The translations under genes were made by a program, and so were the position numbers. From NCBI GenBank assembly GCA_938023735.1, contig CALJDK010000207.1:1-32980 (forward strand): DNA of 32,980 bases, read 5' to 3'. How positions within the stretch are numbered: the stretch's first letter is position 1; the number at the start of each line of letters is the position of its first letter. The notes beneath the pieces are model-generated. The model saw only the letters and a list, made by a program, of their open reading frames with translations, had not been told where the DNA came from and made no database searches. Source of the DNA: an uncultured Acidimicrobiales bacterium. GTDB taxonomy: Bacteria; Actinomycetota; Acidimicrobiia; Acidimicrobiales; SHLQ01. Shown one piece after another: positions 8,735 through 15,838 of this stretch.

Positions 8735-9193
8735 TCAGTCGTTCTGCGTGCGAGCCCGGGCGTGTTCGAACACGATGGGCTGTGGCTTTTGTGATTCGTG
8801 CGGGTGAGCGGGACCGGCGTAGACCTTGAGTTTGTTGATCTGCGCATTGCCGAGACGGGTCTTGGGGAGCATGCCCTTGACGGTTTTGCGGACTGCTTCG
8901 GCCGGAACATCGGCAAGCATGTCGGCATAGGAACGTGACTTGATACCACCGGGGAAACCCGAGTGACGGTAAACCATCTTGCGCTCGGCTTTGCCTGAGG
9001 TGAGCACAACCTTCTCGGCGTTGATGATGATCACGTGATCGCCGGTGTCGATGTTGGGGGTGTAGGTCGGCTTGTGCTTGCCACGAAGCAGGGTGGCAAC
9101 TTCGGTTGCGAGGCGACCAAGAACCATGCCGTCAGCATCGACAACGTGCCATGCACGCTCAACTTCTCCGGCTTTTGGGGTGTAGGTAGTCAC
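8735..9193 (-). CDS. rplM: 50S ribosomal protein uL13
   Basis: 152-residue early-assembly large-subunit protein. Actinobacterial-type opening [18 protein letters not shown], then [30 protein letters not shown] and the HSGFPGG motif. The start is GTG at 9191-9193, chosen because [16 protein letters not shown] is the conserved N-terminus. It heads the leftward operon, and its leader folds strongly (see 9194-9285). Confidence 0.98.
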   Translation of the reverse strand: MTTYTPKAGEVERAWHVVDADGMVLGRLATEVATLLRGKHKPTYTPNIDTGDHVIIINAEKVVLTSGKAERKMVYRHSGFPGGIKSRSYADMLADVPAEAVRKTVKGMLPKTRLGNAQINKLKVYAGPAHPHESQKPQPIVFEHARARTQND

Positions 9194-9285
9194 AGGATTC
9201 TCAGCTCTTCAGCAATCTCTATGGAGTTGGGGTCTAGGGAACGGGGTTTCGAACGAAACGGTCACGGCACCAGCGCCTAGACCAA
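9194..9285 (-). promoter_or_regulatory. Structured 5' leader of rplM (candidate autoregulatory RNA)
   Basis: Between the predicted start of transcription and the rplM GTG, the minus-strand RNA forms a perfect 8-bp outer stem GGTCTAGG/CCTAGACC (9276-9283 with 9231-9238). It encloses a GTTTC-GTTC-GAAAC hairpin (9246-9259). The outer stem begins within a few bases of the predicted 5' end. Leaders that bind L13 are known in Firmicutes. Whether this one binds uL13 is inference. Confidence 0.45.
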
Positions 9286-9291
9286 GGGATA

Positions 9292-9320
9292 ACGATATTG
9301 GCGAAAAGGGCCGTTCGCAA
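9292..9320 (-). promoter_or_regulatory. Predicted sigma70-type promoter of rplM-rpsI
   Basis: On the minus strand TTGCGA (9315-9320) and TATCGT (9292-9297) are separated by exactly 17 nt; each matches 4 of 6 consensus bases. The predicted start near 9285 sits at the foot of the leader stem, which supports the call. Confidence 0.45.
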
Positions 9321-9510
9321 AGGCGCGGACCCCCAAATATGGCCGATCGCGTGAGGTTTGGCACAGCAGGTACCCAAAAGGCTCAGCAAAATGGCCCAAA
9401 CGGCTGATGTACCAGGCCATACCCAGGTGGGACCGTGGGGTACCCCTTCAACTCCCCACCACAGGATCCCCCACGCTGTGACCTCCCCCACCTCTCTTCA
9501 CCGTTCTGCG
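9321..9510. other. Intergenic DNA upstream of the propeller gene
   Basis: Together with the rplM leader and promoter this makes a 317-nt gap. An open frame runs in from a TTG at 9358, but its translation (Pro/His/Thr/Ser-rich) looks non-coding. I see a 10-bp palindrome GGGGTACCCC (9437-9446) and a C-rich stretch at 9448-9500. I see no convincing plus-strand promoter or Shine-Dalgarno. Confidence 0.4.
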
Positions 9511-11886
9511 ATGCGACTCGCCCTCGCGCTCGCCATGGTCGTGCCGCTGCTAACAATCGCCGCGCCCAACGAGGCCAGCGCAGCTGAGCTTGAGGTTCCC
9601 CATACCGCAGTGGTTCCCGAGATCCCTCGCATCGACTTCCCCGACATCCTCGATGGCGATGTCTATGCGATCGAGGAGATCGACAACTGGATCGTCGCCG
9701 GCGGCGACTTCACCCAGGTTCGCCTTGCCGACGGCACCATCATCGACCAAGCCAATCTCGTGGCCTTCGACAAAGACACCGGTGCCCTCATCGACACGTT
9801 CCTCCCCCAGGTCGACGGCGAAGTACTTTCCCTCAGCCGTGGCGCAAACCCCGGCGAGCTGCTCGTCGGCGGCCGTTTCAACAACATCGACGGCAAGGGT
9901 CGCAAAAAGATCGCCAAGCTGTTCACCGACGGATCGGTCGACAGCACCTGGATCGCCAACGCAAACGCAGCGGTCCATGACATCAACTTCACCGACGCCG
10001 GCCGGCTCTTTGTCGGCGGATCGTTCACCAAGATCGACGGCGAGTTCATCGACAACGTGGCCGAGATCACCTACGCAACCGGCGACGTTAACCCCGCCTT
10101 CAACTTTGACTTCACCGGCGAGGGTGGTTGGTTCTCGGGCGGCCGCTCGACCCGCCACGTCGAAGCTCTCCCCGGTACCAACCGCCTTCTTGTCGTGCAT
10201 TCGGCCAAAGAGATCGACGGCCAAGAGCGACTCGCCTCTGCAATCTTTGACGTCGCTAATCCGTCGGCGCCGTTTCTCACCGACTACAGCATCAACGAGT
10301 TCTTTGACGGTGCCCGCTTCGGTGCACTTCCGACCAACGGCGACCTGTCGCCCGATGGAACCTTCTATGCGATGAGCACCAACATCGGCGACAACGCACC
10401 GCACCACGACATGGTGCTGGTCTTCCCCACCACCGGTGGAGCCGATACCCCGCCACTGTGGATTCATCGCATGCGTGACTCGGTGTTCGCCGTGGGCATC
10501 TCCAACAACGCCGTGTACGCCGGTGGCCACTTCTGCAAGATCGATGAAGGCCCGGGAATCACCGATCCGGGCACAGATCGTGGCGCCGACTGCACAGGCG
10601 CCCGACGTGACGGGGGCGTCTACCGCTGGCAGATCGCTGCCCTCGACGTAAACGACGGCACCCCGCTCGACTGGGACCCGGGCTCCAACGCCGGCCGTGG
10701 CATCCAGGAACTCACCGTCACCGACCGAGGACTTCTGGTCGGCCACGACGGCAGCCAGCTTGGAAACCGAACCGTCGGCCGCGCGGGCTTCTTCGACTTC
10801 GGTGCAGCCGCCCTCGACAACACCGCCCCGACCGTGGCCATCACCTCGCCGCTTCCCGGAGACCTCATCGAGGATCCCTTCACCGTTTCGGGCACCACCT
10901 CCGACGACACCCGAGTGCTGTCGGTAAAGGTCCGGATACAAGACAACATCAGCGGCCAGTGGCTCCAGTCCAATGGCACCCTTGGCGACCAAATCCACGA
11001 CTTCACGACCGAGCCGGTCAGTCACCCAGGACAGACCGTCGACTGGTCTTTCGATCTCATCGCACCCGATGGCCAGTACCGGGTCGAAGCACGAGCGATT
11101 GACTCCGCTGGTCTCACATCGACCAAGGCTCAGTTCAGTTTCGGCGTCGGTGTTCCCGCTGCTCCGACCTGTGGCGTCAACCTTCGCTTTGACGACACCG
11201 TCAACGTCTCCTGGAGCGCCATCGACGGCGAAGACCGCTACATCGTGCGCCGCGACGGCAACTTCTTGAAGACCGTCACCGGTGGAGCGCTCTCGTTCCT
11301 CGACACCACAACCGTTCCCGGGGCAACCCACACCTACACGGTTCGCTCGTTCCAACCTGGTGTTACCACCAACGTGGAATGCGGTTCGGTCACCATCGAT
11401 ACACCACCTCAGGCCGCGTGCACGATCGTTCTCGAAGCCAACGACGACATCAAGATCGACTGGTCGCCTGTCGCGGGTGAGGACAGCTACTCGGTGCGCC
11501 GTGATGGCCTGTTCTACGCCACGGTGAACAACGCCAGCTACTTCGTCGACGATCAGCGTTCTCCGGGCGAACACACCTACCTGGTTCGCTCTCGACAAAA
11601 CGGTGTCACCACCGACATCGATTGCGGAAGCGCCACGGTGCCCGAGGCCACCGCACCAACCTGCACAGCAATCGTGAACGCAGCTGGTGCAGTAGAGATC
11701 ACCTGGACCGCCCTTCCGGGCGAAGACACCTACTCGATTCGTCGTGACGGCAGCTTCCTCGACAAGGTCGTCGATGGGCTCAGCTACACCGACAGTACCG
11801 TTGCACCCGGAACCCACACCTATATCGTGCGGAGTTTCCAGGCCGGTGTCCGCACCAACGTCGATTGCGGCACCGTCACCATCTAG
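9511..11886 (+). CDS. Secreted beta-propeller protein with Ig-like and three FN3-like repeats
   Basis: 791-residue exported protein. The start at ATG 9511 is chosen because a signal peptide begins there (MRLALALAMVVPLLTIAAP, cleavage after about 24-25); longer starts at 9358 (TTG) or 9391 (ATG) would add a low-complexity leader. Residues about 45-430 carry repeated GGxFxxIdG strands (VGGRFNNIDG, VGGSFTKIDG, AGGHFCKID), as in DUF5122/delta-60 propellers. An Ig-like module follows (TAPTVAITSPLPGD, about 437-545). Three tandem modules of about 75-83 residues begin near 553, 636 and 717. Each starts with a Cys, contains RRDGxF and ends in HTYxVRSxQxGVxTxxxCG. The paired Cys suggest one disulfide per module. 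No anchor is visible, so it is probably secreted. Function unknown. Confidence 0.8.
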   Translation: MRLALALAMVVPLLTIAAPNEASAAELEVPHTAVVPEIPRIDFPDILDGDVYAIEEIDNWIVAGGDFTQVRLADGTIIDQANLVAFDKDTGALIDTFLPQVDGEVLSLSRGANPGELLVGGRFNNIDGKGRKKIAKLFTDGSVDSTWIANANAAVHDINFTDAGRLFVGGSFTKIDGEFIDNVAEITYATGDVNPAFNFDFTGEGGWFSGGRSTRHVEALPGTNRLLVVHSAKEIDGQERLASAIFDVANPSAPFLTDYSINEFFDGARFGALPTNGDLSPDGTFYAMSTNIGDNAPHHDMVLVFPTTGGADTPPLWIHRMRDSVFAVGISNNAVYAGGHFCKIDEGPGITDPGTDRGADCTGARRDGGVYRWQIAALDVNDGTPLDWDPGSNAGRGIQELTVTDRGLLVGHDGSQLGNRTVGRAGFFDFGAAALDNTAPTVAITSPLPGDLIEDPFTVSGTTSDDTRVLSVKVRIQDNISGQWLQSNGTLGDQIHDFTTEPVSHPGQTVDWSFDLIAPDGQYRVEARAIDSAGLTSTKAQFSFGVGVPAAPTCGVNLRFDDTVNVSWSAIDGEDRYIVRRDGNFLKTVTGGALSFLDTTTVPGATHTYTVRSFQPGVTTNVECGSVTIDTPPQAACTIVLEANDDIKIDWSPVAGEDSYSVRRDGLFYATVNNASYFVDDQRSPGEHTYLVRSRQNGVTTDIDCGSATVPEATAPTCTAIVNAAGAVEITWTALPGEDTYSIRRDGSFLDKVVDGLSYTDSTVAPGTHTYIVRSFQAGVRTNVDCGTVTI
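11738..11761 (+). repeat. 24-nt exact direct repeat, copy 1 (in the third FN3-like module)
   Basis: This stretch encodes RRDGSFL in the propeller gene. It is identical over 24 nt to 13950-13973, in the 3' end of truA on the opposite coding strand. The bases on each side differ. The other two modules of this gene diverge at the same motif, so the match is specific to the third module. Confidence 0.9.
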
Positions 11887-12004
11887 ACCTGACCGCCATA
11901 GTCAACCTGCCACAAGGTCAACCCCTGTGGTGGAGCCGAGATCTCGAGCATCAAGACTCCGCAGGCATGGCTGAACAAAGCCCCCACCGATGCCTAGCCG
12001 CGCC
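11883..12004 (-). pseudogene. Internally deleted truA remnant
   Basis: The minus strand ends in a frame reading APPQGLTLWQVDYGGQV followed by TAG (11883-11885), very close to the C-terminus of the working TruA (APPQGLTLWHVGYEE). At DNA level 11908-11936 matches 13983-14011 at 26 of 29 positions. Further upstream on the same strand, 11976-12004 matches 14784-14812, the 5' flank of truA, at 25 of 29 positions. Both ends of a truA copy are therefore present in the right order and strand, with roughly 700 bp between them lost. Its stop overlaps the propeller gene stop (11884-11886). Confidence 0.7.
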
Positions 12005-12005
12005 T

Positions 12006-12081
12006 GTCCACTGGTTGACAGAAAAGATGCTGAATGCAGCTGAAACGCGCTCACTGATGCCGGAGTGTCCACCCGCTGACA
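12006..12081 (+). repeat. Two related 15-mers GTCCAC-N3-4-TGACA upstream of the TSP3/RTX gene
   Basis: GTCCACTGGTTGACA (12006-12020) and GTCCACCCGCTGACA (12067-12081) match at 12 of 15 positions, 61 bp apart, in the 155 bp before the downstream gene. They may be operator sites or carry -35-like TTGACA/CTGACA elements. The second is followed 17 nt later by a poor -10. Function unproven. Confidence 0.35.
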
Positions 12082-12159
12082 ATTCGGCTGTCTGGCCGTC
12101 AATAGGTTCACCTCAGCGTTTGGCGCGGGAGCCAACAAAAACGAAGGGGACAACCTGAA

Positions 12160-13875
12160 ATGAAGAATTCAAACAAGAAGATCCAACAGCGAGGAACGGC
12201 GATGACAATCTTCGTCGTTCTCGCCATGCTGGCCGCCACAATCTCGGCGACACTCGCCGTCAGTGCCCAACAGGCCTTGGCGCAGGGAGGTCAGACGATC
12301 GTGTCGGTCACCGACTCGGGAAGAGGTTTCGATAACAAAGAGATCGGCCCGAACGTCGTCTTCCACATGTGGCAGACCGAGTTCACGGTCACCCAGCGAA
12401 TCAGCAATGCGCAACTGGAAATTACCGGCGGCATTTGCGACGGCGACTGCCAAGGCAATCTTGTGTTACTCGAAGGCGAGAACGAGATCCGGTTCGGGTT
12501 TCTCGACGAGACCTTCAGGTTCTCGGATGTCACCCTTGAGCCGAACGTGACCTACCTCTTCCGAGCACACGTGTTCGAGGGAAGCGGATTCATTCGCCAA
12601 GGCCGCGTACCGACCGTGACCGAGCCCTTCGGTACGGCCGTTGGCGACATTGTTGTTGAAAGCGATGGCGACGAGACGTTCGTCGGCTCCGGCATGCTCT
12701 TTACAGTCACCGGCGACCCCGACCGTGATGGCGACAAGGTTCCTGATGCCACGGACAACTGTCCGGATATCTCGAACCCAGACCAAGCCAACGTTGACGG
12801 CGACAAGCAAGGCGATGTCTGCGATCCGGTCGACGATCGGCCACGTGACATTCCCGTCGATGACGATGGCGACGACATCCGCAACCGTGACGACAACTGC
12901 CCGAACACGAAGAACAAGGACCAGACCGACACCGACCGAGACGGCAGAGGCGACGCTTGCGACAACGACGATGACGATGACGGTATCGATGACGGCAACG
13001 ACAACTGTCGGACGGTGAAGAACCCGGACCAGACCGACAGCGACAAAGACGGCAAAGGCGATGTGTGTGACAGCACCCCACAGCCGGAGCCCAAGCCACA
13101 GCCCAAGCCCGAGCCCAAGCCAGAGCCGAAGCCACAGCCCAAGCCCGAGCCCAAGCCGAAGCCACAGCCCAAGCCCGAGCCCGAGCCCGAGCCCGAGCCC
13201 AAGCCAGAACCCAAGCCCCAGCCACAGCCCAAGCCAGAACCCAAGCCACAGCCAGCACCCAAGCCCGAGCCCAAGCCAGCACCCCAGCCCCAGCCCGAAC
13301 CGGTCGGACCCAACGGCGAAGAGTGCGACATCGTTGGAACCGAAGGCGACGACGTCCTGGTCGGCACCTCCGGAGACGACGTGATCTGCGGACTCGGCGG
13401 CAACGACAAAATCAAAGGCGGAGCCGGTGACGACATCATCTCCGGCGGTGAAGGCAACGACAAGATCGACGGAGGCAAAGGCGACGACGAAATCCACGGC
13501 GACGCCGGAAACGACAAGATCAACGGCGGAGGCGGCGACGACGAGCTCTACGGCGGCGACGGCAAGGACCGGATCCGAGGCAAAGGCGGCAACGACGACA
13601 TCTTCGGCGACGCCGGGGACGACAACGTTGCCGGAAACGGCGGAGAAGACACCGTCGAAGGCGGCGAAGGCCGTGACAAAGTCAACGGCGGAGGCGGCGA
13701 CGACAACCTCAAAGGCGATGACGGCGACGACAACCTAAAGGGCGGAGGCGGCGACGACGACCTTGACGGCGGCGAAGGCGACGACATCCTCAACGGCGGC
13801 TCCGGCCAGAACGACATGGAAGGCGGCCCCGGCGACGACCGGTGCAAGAGGGGGCGGAGACTTATCGCCTGCTAA
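12160..13875 (+). CDS. Secreted thrombospondin type 3 / RTX repeat protein with Pro-rich stalk
   Basis: 571 residues. Signal peptide 1-41 (basic [11 protein letters not shown], hydrophobic [19 protein letters not shown], cleavage near QQALA). Residues 45-185 look like a beta-sandwich with a CDGDC motif. Residues 186-304 are three thrombospondin type 3 repeats (DxDxDGxxD...DNCP...NPDQ). Residues 306-382 are a PEPKPQPK stalk. Residues 389-560 are about 18 RTX nonapeptides (GGxGxDxxx). The protein ends in a short basic tail with C562 and C571, without a classic type I secretion end. TSP3 and RTX units both bind Ca2+, so this is likely a Ca2+-stiffened surface or matrix protein; its partner is unknown. 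ATG with GAAGGGGA at 12143-12150 as Shine-Dalgarno. Confidence 0.85.
   Translation: MKNSNKKIQQRGTAMTIFVVLAMLAATISATLAVSAQQALAQGGQTIVSVTDSGRGFDNKEIGPNVVFHMWQTEFTVTQRISNAQLEITGGICDGDCQGNLVLLEGENEIRFGFLDETFRFSDVTLEPNVTYLFRAHVFEGSGFIRQGRVPTVTEPFGTAVGDIVVESDGDETFVGSGMLFTVTGDPDRDGDKVPDATDNCPDISNPDQANVDGDKQGDVCDPVDDRPRDIPVDDDGDDIRNRDDNCPNTKNKDQTDTDRDGRGDACDNDDDDDGIDDGNDNCRTVKNPDQTDSDKDGKGDVCDSTPQPEPKPQPKPEPKPEPKPQPKPEPKPKPQPKPEPEPEPEPKPEPKPQPQPKPEPKPQPAPKPEPKPAPQPQPEPVGPNGEECDIVGTEGDDVLVGTSGDDVICGLGGNDKIKGGAGDDIISGGEGNDKIDGGKGDDEIHGDAGNDKINGGGGDDELYGGDGKDRIRGKGGNDDIFGDAGDDNVAGNGGEDTVEGGEGRDKVNGGGGDDNLKGDDGDDNLKGGGGDDDLDGGEGDDILNGGSGQNDMEGGPGDDRCKRGRRLIAC
13078..13302 (+). repeat. Pro-Glu/Gln-Pro-Lys codon repeat (stalk)
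   Basis: About 75 codons made almost only of CCA/CCC, GAG/CAG and AAG in a PEPKPQPK pattern. Such DNA is prone to slippage, so stalk length may vary between strains. It creates long open antisense frames that are not genes. Confidence 0.85.
13324..13839 (+). repeat. RTX nonapeptide repeat array
   Basis: About 18 tandem 27-nt units encode GGxGxDxxx-type Ca2+-binding turns, with GGCGACGAC and GGCGGAGGC recurring. The repeats form a parallel beta-roll when Ca2+ is bound. Confidence 0.85.
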
Positions 13876-13913
13876 GACCCCCATCGAGTAGCCCACTCGC
13901 AACCCACAACAAC

Positions 13914-13948
13914 GGCTCGCCGGTGTGTACAAATCACACCGGCGGGTC
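13914..13948. terminator. Bidirectional terminator-like hairpin between the TSP3/RTX gene and truA
   Basis: CGCCGGTGTG (13918-13927) and CACACCGGCG (13935-13944) form a perfect 10-bp stem with a 7-nt loop, extendable by four further pairs including wobbles. It lies 38 nt after the plus-strand stop and overlaps the truA stop (13934-13936). There is no strong T-run on either side. Confidence 0.55.
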
Positions 13949-14767
13949 GTTCGTCGTGACGGCAGCTTCCTCGTAGCCCACATGCCACAGGGTCAATCCC
14001 TGTGGTGGGGCAACCTGCCCGGCAGCTCGGCGATCTTTGGCCTCAAGCATGGCCTTCACATCGGCGACATGGAACTTGCCGTGGCCCACATCGACCAGGG
14101 TCCCCACAATGGCTCGCACCATCTGCTGGCAGAACGACGATGCCTGAATCTCAAACAGCAGCGTTCCGGTCTCCTCGATGCGCCAGTCGGCGTGCAGAAG
14201 TCGACGCACACGCGACTTGATGTCGCCGTCGGCAGTGGTTTGTTTCCGACAGAAGCTGCTGAAGTCGTGCTCGCCCAGCAGCGGGGTCACCGCCGCCCGC
14301 ATCGGCCGAAGGTCGAGCGGCTTCGGCACATGCCAACAACTGCCCACAAGGAACGGGTTCGGGATGGCGCCGTTGTAAATCCGGTAGCGGTACGAACGCG
14401 AGGTAGCCGCAAAGCGAGCGTTGAAATCTGAGTCGGCGACACTGATATCGCGAACCGCAATGTGCGGGCGACACATCATGTTCACCGATTTCTGAAACAG
14501 GCCCAGGTCGGTGGTCGACCGCACGTCAAAGGACACCACCTGCCCCCAGCCGTGCACACCTCGGTCGGTGCGGCCGGCACAAACGATGTCGACCTTGTGG
14601 CCAAGGAACTTCTCGGCTGCTTCTCGGAGCGTCCCCGAAACTGTCGTGACACCCACGTTTTCGGCGAAACCATGAAACGGCGACCCGTCGTAGGCCACCG
14701 TGGCCCGCACGCGAACAACCGTGCCCGGGGTCTCGGCAAAGTCGGTGGCGTCGTCGAACAAACTCAC
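13934..14767 (-). CDS. truA: tRNA pseudouridine(38-40) synthase
   Basis: Isomerises U38-40 in tRNA anticodon stems. 277 residues. The catalytic aspartate is D68 in CAGRTDRGVH; YDGSPFHGF near residue 26 and SFCQQMVRAIVGTLVDVG are family motifs. The start is GTG at 14765-14767. The normal family end is near APPQGLTLWHVGY; the last dozen residues here (EEAAVTTNDPPV) are encoded largely by DNA identical to the antisense of the propeller gene's third FN3 module (13950-13973). truA usually lies between rplQ and rplM; here inserted plus-strand genes flank it on both sides. Confidence 0.96.
   Translation of the reverse strand: MSLFDDATDFAETPGTVVRVRATVAYDGSPFHGFAENVGVTTVSGTLREAAEKFLGHKVDIVCAGRTDRGVHGWGQVVSFDVRSTTDLGLFQKSVNMMCRPHIAVRDISVADSDFNARFAATSRSYRYRIYNGAIPNPFLVGSCWHVPKPLDLRPMRAAVTPLLGEHDFSSFCRKQTTADGDIKSRVRRLLHADWRIEETGTLLFEIQASSFCQQMVRAIVGTLVDVGHGKFHVADVKAMLEAKDRRAAGQVAPPQGLTLWHVGYEEAAVTTNDPPV
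13950..13973 (+). repeat. 24-nt exact direct repeat, copy 2 (in the truA 3' end)
   Basis: Identical to 11738-11761. Here it is read antisense as the C-terminal EEAAVTT tail of TruA. The TruA tail match to the truA remnant begins only about 10 nt to the right, which marks a recombination joint. Confidence 0.9.
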
Positions 14768-14783
14768 GGACGCAAGTGTCGGC

Positions 14784-14812
14784 CAAAGCCTCTACCGATG
14801 CCTAGGCGCGAC
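14784..14812 (-). repeat. truA 5'-flank segment repeated in the truA remnant
   Basis: Shares 25 of 29 positions with 11976-12004, including an identical 12-mer ACCGATGCCTAG (plus strand). It lies 17-45 nt upstream of the truA start and may contain part of its promoter (TAGGCA on the minus strand as a possible -10). Confidence 0.65.
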
Positions 14813-14939
14813 CTCGTAGCCATCAATCGTCCCAACGAACAGATGGCGGTCAGGCGAGCAAGCGACTGTACTTTTGGCCGGGGTAGGACTGCTCGTTCGG
14901 CGGGCGACACGGTACGACTGCGCTCTATAGCGTGGAGGT

Positions 14940-15416
14940 ATGGCAAATCTCTCGACGACCGAGACCCCGGCAAAATTCTTCGTACCACGGTGGGTGGTAC
15001 GAAATGCATGGAAGGCCCACAAAGCGATCTACCGGTGGAGCGGCGGCCGCTTTGGTCTGCGAGCGCCGACCGACGACACCGAAGGCCTGGCGCTGCTCAC
15101 CGCTACTGGTCGGCGCAGCGGCGAACCGCGCGCGGTGATGATTGCGTACTTTCTCGATGGCACCGACATGGTCACGATGGCCATGAACGGATGGGACGTC
15201 CGCGAGCCAGCGTGGTGGCTGAATCTTCAAGCAGAACCACAGGCCATGCTCGAAACAGCCGACGGCACCATCGCCGTCACCGCCCGGGCGGCTGTAGCGG
15301 GCGCCGAACACGACCGACTGTGGGAACGGTGGCGCACCCTCGACAAGTTTGTCGACAAGTTCTCGTCGCGCCGCACCAACGGGACCGCCGTCGTCATCCT
15401 GTCGCCGACGGTGTAA
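14940..15416 (+). CDS. Deazaflavin (F420)-dependent nitroreductase family protein
   Basis: 158 residues of the Ddn/FDOR-A split-barrel family, which uses F420H2 to reduce quinones or nitro compounds in actinobacteria. Seen: LLTATGRRSGEPR (core strand with the cofactor phosphate-binding segment), then AMNGWDVREPAWWLNLQAEPQA, the family signature near residues 82-103. No signal peptide. ATG at 14940; an in-frame stop at 14928-14930 forbids a longer start. GGAGGT lies only 0-1 nt before the ATG, and CTATAG just upstream may be a -10, so the mRNA may be nearly leaderless. Physiological substrate unknown. Confidence 0.88.
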   Translation: MANLSTTETPAKFFVPRWVVRNAWKAHKAIYRWSGGRFGLRAPTDDTEGLALLTATGRRSGEPRAVMIAYFLDGTDMVTMAMNGWDVREPAWWLNLQAEPQAMLETADGTIAVTARAAVAGAEHDRLWERWRTLDKFVDKFSSRRTNGTAVVILSPTV

Positions 15417-15423
15417 CCGAGAA

Positions 15424-15448
15424 GGGAGAGGGCGCAAGGCCCTCTCCC
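15424..15448. terminator. Bidirectional terminator between the nitroreductase gene and rplQ
   Basis: GGGAGAGGGC (15424-15433) and GCCCTCTCCC (15439-15448) form a perfect 10-bp stem with a 5-nt loop, followed on the plus strand by TCTCTTCATT. It lies 8 nt after the plus-strand stop and 34 nt from the rplQ stop, so it can serve both convergent transcripts. Confidence 0.75.
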
Positions 15449-15481
15449 TCTCTTCATTGACTTGTAGAGCGAACGGTCGGG

Positions 15482-15835
15482 TTAGACCAGTTCGATGCGG
15501 GCCATTGGCGCCTTGTCGCCGGGGCGAGGCCCAAGTTTCAAGATCCGGGTGTAGCCACCTGGACGATCGGCGTAACGCGGGCCGATCTCGTCAAAGAGCT
15601 TCGAGGCCATTTCGCGGTCGCCGAGGAATCGGACAACCTGGCGATGGTTATGAACATCGCCCTTCTTGGCCTTGGTGATCATTTTCTCAGCAATCGGTCG
15701 AACGGCCTTTGCTTTGGCTTCGGTGGTGACGATTCCCTCGGCGGCAATAAGCGATGCCACAAGGTTCGCCATCATGGATTTCTGATGGGCAGAGGTACCG
15801 CCGAAGCGGCGCCCCTTCTTTGGACGTGCTGGCAT
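15482..15835 (-). CDS. rplQ: 50S ribosomal protein bL17
   Basis: 117 residues, near the tunnel exit of the large subunit. Seen: PKKGRRFGGTSAHQKSMMANL at the start, ITTEAKAKAVRPIAEK-like core (IVTTEAKAKAVRPIAEKMIT) and the end ARIELV. ATG at 15833-15835, 3 nt after rpoA, as in most bacteria. Confidence 0.97.
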   Translation of the reverse strand: MPARPKKGRRFGGTSAHQKSMMANLVASLIAAEGIVTTEAKAKAVRPIAEKMITKAKKGDVHNHRQVVRFLGDREMASKLFDEIGPRYADRPGGYTRILKLGPRPGDKAPMARIELV

Positions 15836-15838
15836 GGA

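Noticed and set aside
9357-9375. TGGCAC as a sigma54-like promoter for the propeller gene
   Set aside because: The matching TTGC element is missing at the right distance, and actinobacteria generally lack sigma54.
9550-11817. 755-codon minus-strand frame opposite the propeller gene
   Set aside because: Val/Gly/Asp-rich antisense of repeats, no start context, no homology that I can see; the plus-strand frame has a signal peptide and clear modules.
12006-12104. TTGACA/CTGACA as firm promoters of the TSP3/RTX gene
   Set aside because: The -35-like boxes have no good -10 at 16-18 nt, so only the repeat is reported.
13078-13302. Possible CRISPR-like or tandem DNA repeat
   Set aside because: Units are codon repeats of a PEPKPQPK stalk with no spacers and stay in frame.
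12466-13523. Long antisense frames rich in Gly-Leu-Trp or Ser-Gly through the Pro-rich stalk
   Set aside because: They are the complement of a short codon repeat and of the RTX array.
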